From positions 434,001 to 498,000 of the forward strand of contig NZ_SDIC01000001.1 of assembly GCF_004116405.1 (NCBI RefSeq): 64,000 nucleotides of DNA. The letters run 5' to 3'. Positions 17,464 to 26,398 of the stretch are shown here, piece after piece. The translations under genes were made by a program, and so were the position numbers. Positions within the stretch are counted from its first letter, which is position 1. Every line of letters begins with the position of its first letter. This DNA comes from Halegenticoccus tardaugens (GTDB taxonomy: Archaea > Halobacteriota > Halobacteria > Halobacteriales > Haloferacaceae). The notes under the pieces are model-generated. The model was not told where the DNA came from and made no database searches. It saw only the letters and a list, made by a program, of their open reading frames with translations.

Positions 17464-18303
17464 ATGGGAATACTCTCGCGCACGTCCTACGTGATCCGGT
17501 CGAAGATCAACGCCCTCCTGAACCGGACGGAGGATCCCACCGAGACGCTGGATTACTCCTACGAGCAGATGCGGGACGAACTCCAGCAGGTGAAACAGGG
17601 TATCGCCGACCTGACGACGCAAAAAAAACGGCTCGAGATACAGAAGCGGCGGCTGGAGGAGAACGTCGAAAAGCACAACGAACAGGCGCGGGAGGCCGTG
17701 AGTCAGGATCGAGACGACCTCGCGCGGCGGGCGCTGGAGAAGAAGCAGTCGAAGATGAGCCAGATCGAGGAACTGGAGGGGCAGATCGGGAACCTCCAGT
17801 CGACGCAGGACGACCTCGTCGAGAAGAAAAACGAGCTCCAGGGCCGCATCGAGGAATTCCGGACGAGAAAGGAGACGATGAAGGCCCGCTACGAGGCCGC
17901 AGAGGCGTCGAGTCGGGTGTCGGAGGCGATGACCGGCGTCGGCGACGAGATGGAGGACGTGGGTCGCGCCATCGAACGCGCCGAAGAGCAGACCGACGAG
18001 ATGGAGGCGCGTTCGGCCGCGATGGACGAACTCGAAACCTCCGGCGCGTTCGACGACGTGCTCTCCGACAAGGACGAGATCGACCGCGAACTCGAAGCCT
18101 CGCGGAGTTCGAGCGAGGTCGACACGGAACTGGAGACGCTCAAAGCCGAGATGGGTGAGGGGGAGGCCCAAGCCGACGCCGAACCGGCGGTGGAATCCGA
18201 TGCCGAGTCGGACGCCGAGGCCCCGGTCGAAACCGACGTCGACGACGCCGAGGTCGAAGCGGAACTGGAGGAGCTCAGAGAGGAAGAATCCAAGTCGGAG
18301 TGA
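17464..18303 (+). CDS. pspA: PspA/IM30 (Vipp1)-family membrane-maintenance protein
   Basis: A 279-residue ESCRT-III-related coiled-coil protein expected to assemble on the inner face of the membrane and protect it under stress. It starts MGILSRTSYVIRSKINALLNR, the amphipathic helix a0/a1 typical of the family, followed by the DPTETLDYSYEQM motif and continuous heptad-rich helices to about residue 215. A very acidic tail (DAESDAEAPVETDVDDAE) of about 60 residues extends beyond the core. It is followed 62 bases later by a membrane protein gene on the same strand. Confidence 0.94.
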   Translation: MGILSRTSYVIRSKINALLNRTEDPTETLDYSYEQMRDELQQVKQGIADLTTQKKRLEIQKRRLEENVEKHNEQAREAVSQDRDDLARRALEKKQSKMSQIEELEGQIGNLQSTQDDLVEKKNELQGRIEEFRTRKETMKARYEAAEASSRVSEAMTGVGDEMEDVGRAIERAEEQTDEMEARSAAMDELETSGAFDDVLSDKDEIDRELEASRSSSEVDTELETLKAEMGEGEAQADAEPAVESDAESDAEAPVETDVDDAEVEAELEELREEESKSE

Positions 18304-18365
18304 CCGACGCCGGCCACGGCGGGGCCCCGCAACCTATGTAGGTGGCGGCCCTCCCCGTCGGACGT

Positions 18366-19409
18366 ATGGGTGATTCAGACGGAAGCGCGCCGAGCGACAC
18401 GATGCGCGGTCGCGTCAGGGGGAGTCGGTGGAAGTTCTGGCTCCTCATGGACGCGAACCGGTGGATCGTCGCCGGCCTCCTCCTGTCGTTCGTGTTTCTC
18501 TCGTTGGTCGGGGGCAGCCTGCTCGACCTCTCTCCCATGCGACGCGTCGTTTCGAGTTTCAACGGCCTCTGGTGGCTCTTCTCGCCGGGAATCAACGCGA
18601 TCGTCACCGGCGTGACGCTCGTCGTCACGATCAATCAGCTCGTGTTGTCGCAGGAGCTGGGACCGCTGGGCGACCAGCGAGAGCGGATGCAGGGCGCGAT
18701 CGACTTCCGCGAGGACGTCGAATCGTGGCTCGAAACGGAGACGAGCCCGCCGGATCCCGCGTCGTTCCTCGCGGCGCTCGTCGACGGCGTCCAGACGCAC
18801 GCCGACCAGCTGGAGGGGGCGATCGAGGGGAACGACGACGAGGAGCTGCGAAACCGCGTCCGCGACTACGCGGACAGCCTCACGAAAAACGCGAGAGAGG
18901 TCGGCGACGAGCTCAGCGACGCCCAGTTCGGGACGTTCGACGTGATCACGAGCGCGCTCGATTTCAACTACTCGTGGAAGATCTACGAGGCGCGGCGGCT
19001 CAGGCGCGAGCACGCCGACTCGCTCGACGAGGAGACGGAGGAGGCGCTCGACGAGGTGCTCGACGTGCTGGAGTTCTTCGGACCGGCGCGAGAGCACTTC
19101 AAGACGCTGTACTTCCAGTGGGAACTCGTCAACCTCTCGCGAGTGATGCTGTACGCGTCGGTTCCGGCGCTCGTCGTCGCGATGGTGATGATGCTGTACG
19201 TGACGCCGAGCGCGGTCACAGGCTCGACGCTCGGGTTCGACCACCTCGTGCTGCTCGTGAGCGCGGCGGCGACGGCGACGCTCGCTCCGTTCATGCTCCT
19301 TCTCTCGTACATCCTCCGCATCGCGACCGTGGCGAAGCGGACGCTCGCCATGGGCCCGTTCATCCTGCGGGAGACGGCCAGATCCGACGACATCGACTGG
19401 GAATCGTGA
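18366..19409 (+). CDS. Membrane protein downstream of pspA
   Basis: Unrecognised 347-residue protein with four predicted transmembrane helices in two pairs: about residues 32-55 and 75-100, then about 255-278 and 285-320. Between them is a roughly 150-residue acidic, helical soluble domain (RERMQGAIDFREDVESWLETE ... ETEEALDEVLDVLEFF). ATG 18366 is preferred over an in-frame GTG at 18342. Its position just after pspA suggests a membrane-stress partner, but this is only context. Confidence 0.82.
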   Translation: MGDSDGSAPSDTMRGRVRGSRWKFWLLMDANRWIVAGLLLSFVFLSLVGGSLLDLSPMRRVVSSFNGLWWLFSPGINAIVTGVTLVVTINQLVLSQELGPLGDQRERMQGAIDFREDVESWLETETSPPDPASFLAALVDGVQTHADQLEGAIEGNDDEELRNRVRDYADSLTKNAREVGDELSDAQFGTFDVITSALDFNYSWKIYEARRLRREHADSLDEETEEALDEVLDVLEFFGPAREHFKTLYFQWELVNLSRVMLYASVPALVVAMVMMLYVTPSAVTGSTLGFDHLVLLVSAAATATLAPFMLLLSYILRIATVAKRTLAMGPFILRETARSDDIDWES

Positions 19410-19454
19410 GTGGGCGACACCGACTGAAGATCGCGATGGGACTCGATCCGAGTC

Positions 19455-19520
19455 CCGATTCGTCCGAACCGCAAATCCGGTTCGTCCGAATCGCCGATCC
19501 GATTCACCCGAACGGCTAAC
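19455..19520. repeat. Three tandem 22-base direct repeats upstream of the ligase-like gene
   Basis: Copies at 19455-19476, 19477-19498 and 19499-19520, each starting CCG(A/G)TTC(G/A)(T/C)CCGAA. Copy 2 differs from copy 1 at 4 of 22 bases and copy 3 at 5. The array ends 24 bases before the ATG at 19545, in a 135-base gap. A 22-base period is close to two helical turns, so the copies lie on one DNA face. Confidence 0.7.
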
Positions 19521-19544
19521 GTCCGTCGCCGCGAGAGACGCCCC

Positions 19545-21074
19545 ATGGACGATCTCGTGGCCGCCGTCCGCGAATCGCTCTCGGCCGAGACGCGAGCGGC
19601 GTTCGACCGCCGGGTCGAGCGGCAGTCCGCGCTGGCGAAGGCGGACTGTCGCTCGGCCCGCCTCGACAACCGCGACTTCGCCGTCGGCCTCGAACTCGAA
19701 GCGTACGCGGTCGACGGCGACGGACGGCTCGGCGCGGTTCCGCCGTCCGTCTTCGAGGCGGCCGACTGCGAGAAGGAACTCGGCGTCCACAACGTCGAAC
19801 TGCACACGGAGCCCGACGTGCTCGACGTCGACGGCCTGAACCGGCAGTCGGCGCAACTCCGCGAACGACTTCGATCGACCCGCGATCGTCTCGCCGACGC
19901 CGGCTTGCGGCTCGTGCTCGACGGGATGTGGACCGTGCCGCCTGCGGAGGGGACGGCGGTGTACCTCGGCGACGTCGAAGAGCGCCACGGGGTGGTCGTC
20001 GCGGCGAACATGCGGTCGGACCCGCGCTACCGCGCCCTCGATAACGACGCGCTTCGCCGGGGCGACGGCGAGGTGCCGATCTCGGTTCCCGGCGTCGATC
20101 GCGCCTTCCCGTCGATCCTGGTCGAGTCGCTGACGACGTCGATGCAGCCGCACCTGCAGGTGCCGGACTCGGCGGCGTTCCCCCGCTATTTCAACGCCGC
20201 GATCCGGACGCTCGGTCCGGTGCTCGCGCTCGCCGCGAACTCGCCGTTCCTCCCGGCGGACCTCTACGAGGGCGCGGATCCCGCGACGGTCGTCGACGCG
20301 ACCCCCCACGAACTGCGCGTCCCCGTCTTCGAGCAGTCGGTCAACGTCGGCGACCTCCGGAAGGTTCGCGTCCCGCGCGACGTCGACGGCGTCGAGGACG
20401 TCGTGGATCGGCTCGTCGCCGACGAGACGGTCGCGCCGTTTCTGACCGACCCCGACGAGGCCGGGGAGTACCCGACGGCGTACCCGGAACTCGACCACAA
20501 GCGCGGCACGTACTGGCGGTGGGTTCGAGCCGTCATCGGCGGGCAGACGCCCGCTCCGGCGGCCGGGCCGGAGCGGAACGACGAAGCGTCCGTCCGGATC
20601 GAGTACCGGCCGCTCCCGACCCAGCCGACGCTCCGGGACGCGGTCGGCCTCCAGGCGCTCGTCGTCGGTCTCCTCCGCGGGGTGGTCGCGACCGATCACC
20701 CCCTCGAAACGCTCGACTGGACGGACGCGGAGGCGTCGTTCTACGCCGCCGTCGACGACGGACCGAACGCCGACCTCGCGTGGGTGACCGCCGACGGCGA
20801 GCGAACGGACGACCCGGCGGTCGTCTACGACGAGGCGTTCGCGCTCGCCCGGCGCGGCCTCGACGCGTTCGGCGTCGACGGCGACGCCGCGTCCGCGCTC
20901 CTCGCGCCGATCGAGGCGCGGCGCGAGGCCCGAACGAGCCCGAGCGCGTGGAAGAAAGCGCGCGTCCGCGAGGCGGTCGCGGCGGGCGCGTCGCTCCCGG
21001 AGGCGATCGTCTCGATGCAGGAGGCGTATGTCCGCCGGGCCGAAGGGACGGCGTCGTTCGCCGAGTGGCTCTAG
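19545..21074 (+). CDS. Glutamate-cysteine ligase-like protein
   Basis: A 509-residue protein with the layout of the GCS2-like carboxylate-amine ligases: DFAVGLELEAYAVDGDGRLG (strand with Glu pair), HNVELHTEPDVLD, LVLDGMWTVPP, and RIEYRPLPTQPTLRDAVG in the second half. These match the ATP/Mg and glutamate-binding positions of the family. Haloarchaea use gamma-glutamylcysteine as their main thiol, but this protein is longer than standard haloarchaeal GshA, so another amino-acid amide is possible. It stands alone downstream of three 22-base repeats. Confidence 0.78.
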   Translation: MDDLVAAVRESLSAETRAAFDRRVERQSALAKADCRSARLDNRDFAVGLELEAYAVDGDGRLGAVPPSVFEAADCEKELGVHNVELHTEPDVLDVDGLNRQSAQLRERLRSTRDRLADAGLRLVLDGMWTVPPAEGTAVYLGDVEERHGVVVAANMRSDPRYRALDNDALRRGDGEVPISVPGVDRAFPSILVESLTTSMQPHLQVPDSAAFPRYFNAAIRTLGPVLALAANSPFLPADLYEGADPATVVDATPHELRVPVFEQSVNVGDLRKVRVPRDVDGVEDVVDRLVADETVAPFLTDPDEAGEYPTAYPELDHKRGTYWRWVRAVIGGQTPAPAAGPERNDEASVRIEYRPLPTQPTLRDAVGLQALVVGLLRGVVATDHPLETLDWTDAEASFYAAVDDGPNADLAWVTADGERTDDPAVVYDEAFALARRGLDAFGVDGDAASALLAPIEARREARTSPSAWKKARVREAVAAGASLPEAIVSMQEAYVRRAEGTASFAEWL

Positions 21075-21138
21075 CGGCTCGCCCGACCGTCGCGAGGCGC
21101 TTACGGCGTTTGCATCTCGCCGGGAGTGCTCCGACGCC

Positions 21139-22182
21139 TCACTCGGCGCGGATCGCGCCCGTGCCGCTCCGGTCGAGGTCGGCGAGGCGGATCTCGCCGT
21201 CCGCGAGGTCGACGCCGTCGTAGGGATCCTCCGAGAGGAGGAGCGCGCCGTCGAGGTCGGCGTAGTCGAGCAGCGGCGCGAGGTGGCAGGCGGGGGCGAT
21301 GGCGGCGTTCGTCTCGATCATGCAGCCGAGCATGACCTCCAGCCCGTGGGCGCGGGCGACGTGGATCATCCGCGTCGCCTCGCGCAGGCCGCCGCACTTC
21401 ATCAGCTTCAGGTTCACGATGTCGACCCGATCCGCGACCGCCGGCACGTCCGGCAGGGTGAGGCAGGACTCGTCGGCCGCGACGGGGAGCGCGCTACGTT
21501 CATAAACGAACTTCAGCCCCTCGGGGTTCTCGGCCGGAACCGGCTGCTCGACGAACTCCACGTCGTACTCGGCGAGGACGTCGCACATCCGAACCGCCTC
21601 CCGGGGCGTCCACGCCTCGTTGGCGTCGACCCGGATCGTCGCATCCGGGGCCGCCTCGCGCACGGCGGCGATGAGCTCCTCGTCGCGGTCGGTGCCGAGC
21701 TTGATCTTCAGGACGGGGTAGCCCGCCTCGACGGCCTCCTCGGTCTTCTCGCGGACGCGCTCGGTCGCGTCGAGGCCGATGGTGAACGACGTGGGCGGGC
21801 ACTCGTCGGCGTCGAGCCCCCACAGTCGGTACAGCGGCACGCCGAGGCGCTTCGCGGCGAGGTCGTGCAGGGCGGCGCTCACCGCGGTCCGGGCGGCGGG
21901 GTTGTCCGCGACCGTCTCGCGCATCCGCCGTTCGATTCGCGCGAGAGCGTGCGGGTCGCCGACCTCCTCGACGACCGAGAGCAGCGACGGCAGGACGGCC
22001 TCGACGGTGTCGGCCGTCTCCCCGTAGTGGTTCGACGGCGCGGCCGCGCCGACGCCGGTCATCCCGCCCTCGTCCGTGATCCGGACGACGACGTTCTCCG
22101 CGACCTCCTGCGTTCCGCGGGAGATGGTGAACGCGTCCGCGAGCGGGAGCGAGACGCGCTCGTGTTCGGCTTTCAGGAACAT
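21139..22182 (-). CDS. dgcA: Enolase-superfamily epimerase, DgcA-like (N-acetyl-D-glutamate racemase/dipeptide epimerase)
   Basis: A 347-residue member of the muconate-lactonizing/dipeptide-epimerase branch. It has the KxK catalytic pair (LKIKLG), metal ligands in RVDANEAW, VEQP and ADES, and the second base Lys in NLKLMKCGG, with a GCMIE segment near the end. Taken alone it reads as L-Ala-D/L-Glu epimerase, but it starts one base after the stop of a DUF1611/DgcN-type gene. That pairing is the D-glutamate catabolic DgcN-DgcA pathway, in which this enzyme racemises N-acetyl-D-glutamate. Confidence 0.88.
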   Translation of the reverse strand: MFLKAEHERVSLPLADAFTISRGTQEVAENVVVRITDEGGMTGVGAAAPSNHYGETADTVEAVLPSLLSVVEEVGDPHALARIERRMRETVADNPAARTAVSAALHDLAAKRLGVPLYRLWGLDADECPPTSFTIGLDATERVREKTEEAVEAGYPVLKIKLGTDRDEELIAAVREAAPDATIRVDANEAWTPREAVRMCDVLAEYDVEFVEQPVPAENPEGLKFVYERSALPVAADESCLTLPDVPAVADRVDIVNLKLMKCGGLREATRMIHVARAHGLEVMLGCMIETNAAIAPACHLAPLLDYADLDGALLLSEDPYDGVDLADGEIRLADLDRSGTGAIRAE

Positions 22183-22183
22183 C

Positions 22184-23224
22184 TCAGAGGTCGAGGGCGG
22201 ACAGGAGTTCGTCGGTGCCGAAGCGGACGGGGTCGGCCGCGGGCGCGCCGAGTTCGTCGGCGTACGCCGCCACGGCCTCCCGGGCCGTCTCGTCGTCGTC
22301 GACGTTCGAGGTGTTGAGCGCCCCCGCGACCACCTCGGCCTCGTGGACCGGCGCGGCGAGCCCCTCGTAGATATCGACGTAGGTCGAAAGGGGCGGGATC
22401 GCCGTGTCCTCGTAGCCGTGGATGGCCTCGCGCCCCGCCTCGTGACAGAGGACGAGCTCGTCCGGCATCGACCCGTGGAGGATGCCGCAGGTGACCGCCG
22501 AGTAGGCGGGGTGGACGATCGACCCCTGCCCCTCCACGAACAGCACGTCGTGGTCGTTCCCCTTCTCCACGATCATCTCCTCGACCGCGCCGGCGGTGAA
22601 GTCAGAGACGACGCGGTCGATGGGGTTGCCCCACCCGGAGATCATGATGCCGGTCTGACCGGTCGGGATGAACGCGGCGTCGATCCCTCGCTCCGCCGCC
22701 GCCCGGGCGAGTTCGAGCGAGACGGTCATCTTCCCGACGGAGCAGTCGGTCCCGACCGTGAGGACGATTTCGGCGTCGACCTCGTCGGCGACGCCCCGGC
22801 CGACGGTGAGGTCGTCGCGGGGCTTCCGCACGTCGCGTAGCTCCACGCCGCGCTCTCGGGCGAGTTCCGCGAACTCCTCGTCCTCGGTGAGGAAGTAGTG
22901 GAGGCCGGCGACCACGTCGCAGCCGCGCTCTATCGCCTCGCGCACGTCGGGCCGCCACGAGTCGTCGAAGCCGCCGCCGATGGGCGCGATGCCGATCACG
23001 AGCGCGTCGCAGTCGGGCGCGTCGGCCATCGACCCGACGATCGGGGCGTCCGGCACGCCGGAGAGGTGGTCCGACACGCGCTCGCCCGCCCGGTCGCGGT
23101 CGAGCACGGCGACGACCTCGTCGGAGCCGTACCGAAGGATGCCGGTGGCGGTCTTGGCGCGCTCCGGGAACTTCTCGTGGGCCAGCACGGCGATGCGTCG
23201 CCCGCCGGGTGCGTCTGTCGTCAT
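22184..23224 (-). CDS. dgcN: DUF1611 / DgcN-like D-glutamate N-acetyltransferase
   Basis: A 346-residue protein with an N-terminal Rossmann-like domain (RIAVLAHEKFPERAKTATGILRYG) and a C-terminal P-loop-like domain with GTDCSVGKMTVSLELA, then IPTGQTGIMISGWG and VEGQGSIVHPAYS, all hallmarks of DUF1611. Members of this family acetylate D-glutamate in marine bacteria. ATG 23224 was chosen; two further upstream starts are possible. It is followed one base later by the DgcA-like gene, so the pair is likely an operon converting D-Glu to N-acetyl-L-Glu. Confidence 0.87.
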   Translation of the reverse strand: MTTDAPGGRRIAVLAHEKFPERAKTATGILRYGSDEVVAVLDRDRAGERVSDHLSGVPDAPIVGSMADAPDCDALVIGIAPIGGGFDDSWRPDVREAIERGCDVVAGLHYFLTEDEEFAELARERGVELRDVRKPRDDLTVGRGVADEVDAEIVLTVGTDCSVGKMTVSLELARAAAERGIDAAFIPTGQTGIMISGWGNPIDRVVSDFTAGAVEEMIVEKGNDHDVLFVEGQGSIVHPAYSAVTCGILHGSMPDELVLCHEAGREAIHGYEDTAIPPLSTYVDIYEGLAAPVHEAEVVAGALNTSNVDDDETAREAVAAYADELGAPAADPVRFGTDELLSALDL

Positions 23225-23344
23225 GTGCGTGGGTGTCGTGACCACGGGATAAAAGAGGAACCGATCGTGGGTGGACGTACGTTCCCCGGCTGACACCTCG
23301 TCACACCGTTCGTCGGCCGCTTCCGTTCGATCGCCCCGACGCGC

Positions 23345-24238
23345 TCACAACAGGGACAGCCGCGTCGTCCAGAACTCCCGAAACGCCTCGTCGAGCGCCT
23401 CGTCGGGGTCGCCGCCGGCGTCCGACGGCGCGACGCGGTCCGCGAGATCCCGGAGTTCGCGGATGACGTTCCGCTCGCCGACGACGACGAGTCGGTCGAC
23501 GTCGCGCCCCTCGATCGCCTCCCGGCACTTGTCGAGGTGGTCGTCGATCTGCTGGTCGCGCCGGCGCTCGAAGCGCGCCTGCGAGAACCCGCCCTTCGAG
23601 TGCTTGTTCATCACGTCGCTCTCGAAGCCCTCGGCCGTCCGCCGCTCCGCGCCGTCGTAGACGCCGAGGGCGAACAGGTCCGAGCGGACGAGCGCGAGCG
23701 CGAACTCGCCGGTCGGCCGGAACCACGCGTCGTCGAGGGCGAACCCCTCGCCCCACTCGCAGAACGGCTCCGGCGGCAGCGGCGGAGCGAGCGCGGCGCT
23801 CACGAGGCCGGCGTCGTCGACGCAGACGAGACAGGGGGCGGCGCGGTCGAGAAGCGCCGCGCGGTCGCCGAGGGCGTCGCGGGCGGGGGCGGGCGTCTCG
23901 CCGTCTGCCCCGACCATCGCGGTCAGCGCGCCCTCGGGTTCCGTCTCGACGCTCCGGAGGCGGCTGAGAACCTCGTCGAGGCGCGCGCCTCGGAGGGGTT
24001 CGCGCCCGCGGAAGTCGAGATCCGGGTCGTCGCCGCCGAGGCGCTCGACCCGGTCCTCCAGCTCCGCGATGCGGTCCTCCAGCCGATTGACCCGCTCTTC
24101 GGCGTCCTGCCGGGCGCTCACCGCGGCCGCTCGCCGCTCCTCTTCTGCCTCGGTGCGGCGTTCGAGGTGGCGCTTTTCCTCCTCCAGGTCGTCGATTCGC
24201 GCCTTGAGCTCGGCCCGACCGAGCAGCTCGTCGAGCAT
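23345..24238 (-). CDS. Vms1/Ankzf1-type peptidyl-tRNA hydrolase (VLRF1 domain)
   Basis: A 297-residue protein: residues 6-68 form a coiled coil (ARIDDLEEEKRHLERR), then an eRF1-like VLRF1 domain. Its diagnostic loop reads NKHSKGGFSQARFERRRDQQ at about 208-228, where the conserved Gln after the Gly pair in eukaryotic Vms1 (GGxSQ) is kept as GGFSQ. Such proteins free nascent chains from tRNA on stalled large subunits. It is monocistronic, 43 bases upstream of a DUF5802-type gene on the same strand. Confidence 0.88.
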   Translation of the reverse strand: MLDELLGRAELKARIDDLEEEKRHLERRTEAEEERRAAAVSARQDAEERVNRLEDRIAELEDRVERLGGDDPDLDFRGREPLRGARLDEVLSRLRSVETEPEGALTAMVGADGETPAPARDALGDRAALLDRAAPCLVCVDDAGLVSAALAPPLPPEPFCEWGEGFALDDAWFRPTGEFALALVRSDLFALGVYDGAERRTAEGFESDVMNKHSKGGFSQARFERRRDQQIDDHLDKCREAIEGRDVDRLVVVGERNVIRELRDLADRVAPSDAGGDPDEALDEAFREFWTTRLSLL

Positions 24239-24281
24239 GGTCGAGAGGCGACGGCGGGGGACTTTTAGGTTGGGATCGGCG

Positions 24282-24632
24282 TCAGACGCCGGTCGGCGCT
24301 TCGTAGCCGGCGTACCGCAGGAGCTCGTTCGCGCGCTCGGCCTTCGCGAGGAACACCTCGCGGCGGTCCGGCAGCGACTCGTCGGCGAGGTCGCCCGGGA
24401 CCGCGAGCGTCCCCGTCGGTACGTCGTCGTCGCCGAGCACCGGGAAGTGACGGCGGTCGAGCTTCATCACGAGCGGCGCGTCGAGTCGCTCCACGCCCTC
24501 GCCCGTGGTGTAGAGCTGTTCGTTCACCCGCTCGTGGTCCGCCCGCTGGATGACCGCGACGGGACGATCGTCCTCGGTCGGTTCGACGTACATCTCCCCG
24601 AGGTAGTAGCCGCTCGAAAACCGTTCGAACAT
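24282..24632 (-). CDS. DUF5802-type small protein
   Basis: A 116-residue haloarchaeal protein of unknown function beginning MFERFSSGYYLGEMYVEP, with a mixed beta/alpha content and no cysteines or membrane segment. Features such as RPVAVIQRADHERVNEQLY and the C-terminal YAGYEAPTGV are recalled from a widespread haloarchaeal family. It starts beside the cyclophilin gene on the same strand, 144 bases away, and precedes the Vms1-type gene. Confidence 0.85.
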   Translation of the reverse strand: MFERFSSGYYLGEMYVEPTEDDRPVAVIQRADHERVNEQLYTTGEGVERLDAPLVMKLDRRHFPVLGDDDVPTGTLAVPGDLADESLPDRREVFLAKAERANELLRYAGYEAPTGV

Positions 24633-24776
24633 ACTATGCGTGAGATACTATCGCACGATGGGGGATAAACGTTGCCGCGAGGATTTATATCCGACCGCAA
24701 ACCCAGTCGAACCCCCGTCGACGCTCTCGACCGAATCGGTAGCCGAACGCACCGAGGGCGACCGGATCGGTGCCTT

Positions 24777-25292
24777 TCAGCGCTCGACGTCGATCGACTC
24801 GATGACGACGTCTTCGCGCGGTTTGTCGTTTCGATCGGTGGGGACGTCCCCGATCTCGCGGACGACGTCCATGCCCTCCGTGACCTTCCCGAACACCGAG
24901 TGGCGACCGTCGAGGTGCGGCGTCGCGTCGAGCGTGATGAAAAACTGCGAGCCGTTCGTGTTCGGACCGGCGTTCGCCATCGAGAGGACGCCCGGCCCGT
25001 CGTGGGTGAGTTCGTCGTGGAACTCGTCGTCGAACTCGTAGCCGGGGCCGCCGCGGCCGGTTCCGGTCGGGTCGCCGCCCTGGATCATGAACCCGTCGAT
25101 GACGCGGTGGAAGATCACGTCCTCGTACAGCGGTTCGTCCCGCTTCGTCTCGCCCGTCTCCGGGTCCTCCCACTCCCTCTCGCCGGTCGCGAGGCCGACG
25201 AAGTTCTCGACGGTTCGCGGCGCGCGCTCTTCGAACAGTTCGACCGTGACGTCGCCGCGGTTCGTGTGGATCGTCGCCGTCGGGTTGCTCAT
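24777..25292 (-). CDS. Cyclophilin-type peptidyl-prolyl isomerase
   Basis: Cytoplasmic prolyl cis-trans isomerase of 171 residues, single cyclophilin domain. The active-site Arg lies in [19 protein letters not shown], with [10 protein letters not shown] and the [12 protein letters not shown] segment; His replaces the Trp of cyclosporin-sensitive forms, as in many prokaryotic members. ATG 25292 gives a normal start ([20 protein letters not shown]); a longer frame upstream is not family-like. Monocistronic. Confidence 0.95.
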   Translation of the reverse strand: MSNPTATIHTNRGDVTVELFEERAPRTVENFVGLATGEREWEDPETGETKRDEPLYEDVIFHRVIDGFMIQGGDPTGTGRGGPGYEFDDEFHDELTHDGPGVLSMANAGPNTNGSQFFITLDATPHLDGRHSVFGKVTEGMDVVREIGDVPTDRNDKPREDVVIESIDVER

Positions 25293-25513
25293 ACGCCGTC
25301 GTCGGCAGCCGGCGTGAAAGGTCTGCTGGTGCGCCGCGGCGGCGACGCATGGCGGTCCGGACGGCCACGACGCCGTCGCGGGATCACGGGCGATCGGACC
25401 GTCGGCCCCGACACCTGGGAGGCGCTGGTCGGGTATCCCCCGCGTCCCCGCCGACAGCCACAACACTCACCTTTCGAACCGACGCTCATTACCGAGCGCC
25501 CCGTACCGACGCC

Positions 25514-26335
25514 ATGGTTCCCACGGAGTACGTCACCGTCCGCGGCGTCGACGTCCCCGCGCTCGGCCTCGGCACCGCGCGGATGACCGGCGAGGAGTGC
25601 GCGGACGCCGTCGCGAGCGCGCTCGACCTGGGGTATCGACACGTCGACACGGCGCAGATGTACGACAACGAGGAGGCGGTCGGACGGGCGATCCGCGAGT
25701 CGGACGTCCCCCGCGATGAGGTGTTTCTCACGACGAAGCTGCACCCGAGCAACCTCGCGCGCGACGACACGTTTGACTCGTTTCGTGGGAGCCTCGACCG
25801 GCTCGACACGGAGGTCGTCGACCTCCTCTTGATCCACGCGCCGCGGGAGTACGTCCCCGTCGAGGAGACGCTCGGCGCGATGAACGACCTGCGAGAGGCC
25901 GGCGAGGTGCGCCACGTGGGAGTGAGCAACTTCTCCGTCGCGCAACTGGAGGCGGCGATGGACGCGTCCGACGCCCCGATCCTGACGAATCAGGTGGAGT
26001 ACCACCCGTACAAACGACAGGACGACCTCCTCGCGTTCTGCGTCGAAAACGACGTGATGCTGACCGCCTACAGCCCCCTCGACGTGGGCGACCTCGCCGA
26101 CGACGACGCGCTCGCCGAGATCGGCGACCGCCACGGCAAAACCCCCTCGCAGGTCGCGCTGCGGTGGCTGATCCAGCAGGAGCACGTCTCGGCCATCCCG
26201 AAGGCGTCGAGGCGCGCCCACCAGCTGGAGAACATCGAGATCTTCGACTTCGAACTCTCCGCGGACGAGATGGCGCGGATCTTCGAGCGGCGAGGCGGGG
26301 TGACGGACCGGCTCCGGTCGCTTTTCGGGCTCTGA
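25514..26335 (+). CDS. Aldo/keto reductase (second paralogue)
   Basis: A 273-residue TIM-barrel NAD(P)H oxidoreductase. Tetrad residues are in DTAQMYDNE, LTTKLHPSN and LLLIHAP, and the cofactor segment is IPKASRRAHQLEN. It is clearly related to the enzyme at 15908-16717 but differs in the substrate loops. Likely reduces a small aldehyde or ketone; substrate unknown. Monocistronic. Confidence 0.93.
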   Translation: MVPTEYVTVRGVDVPALGLGTARMTGEECADAVASALDLGYRHVDTAQMYDNEEAVGRAIRESDVPRDEVFLTTKLHPSNLARDDTFDSFRGSLDRLDTEVVDLLLIHAPREYVPVEETLGAMNDLREAGEVRHVGVSNFSVAQLEAAMDASDAPILTNQVEYHPYKRQDDLLAFCVENDVMLTAYSPLDVGDLADDDALAEIGDRHGKTPSQVALRWLIQQEHVSAIPKASRRAHQLENIEIFDFELSADEMARIFERRGGVTDRLRSLFGL

Positions 26336-26398
26336 GATCTGGCCGCCCGCGAGCGCCGCGACCACAGCTACAAAGCCTCCGCGTCCGAGGGAGATCGT

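Noticed and set aside
19455..19520. The 22-base repeats as a CRISPR array
   Set aside because: Repeats are directly abutted without spacers and no cas gene is present.
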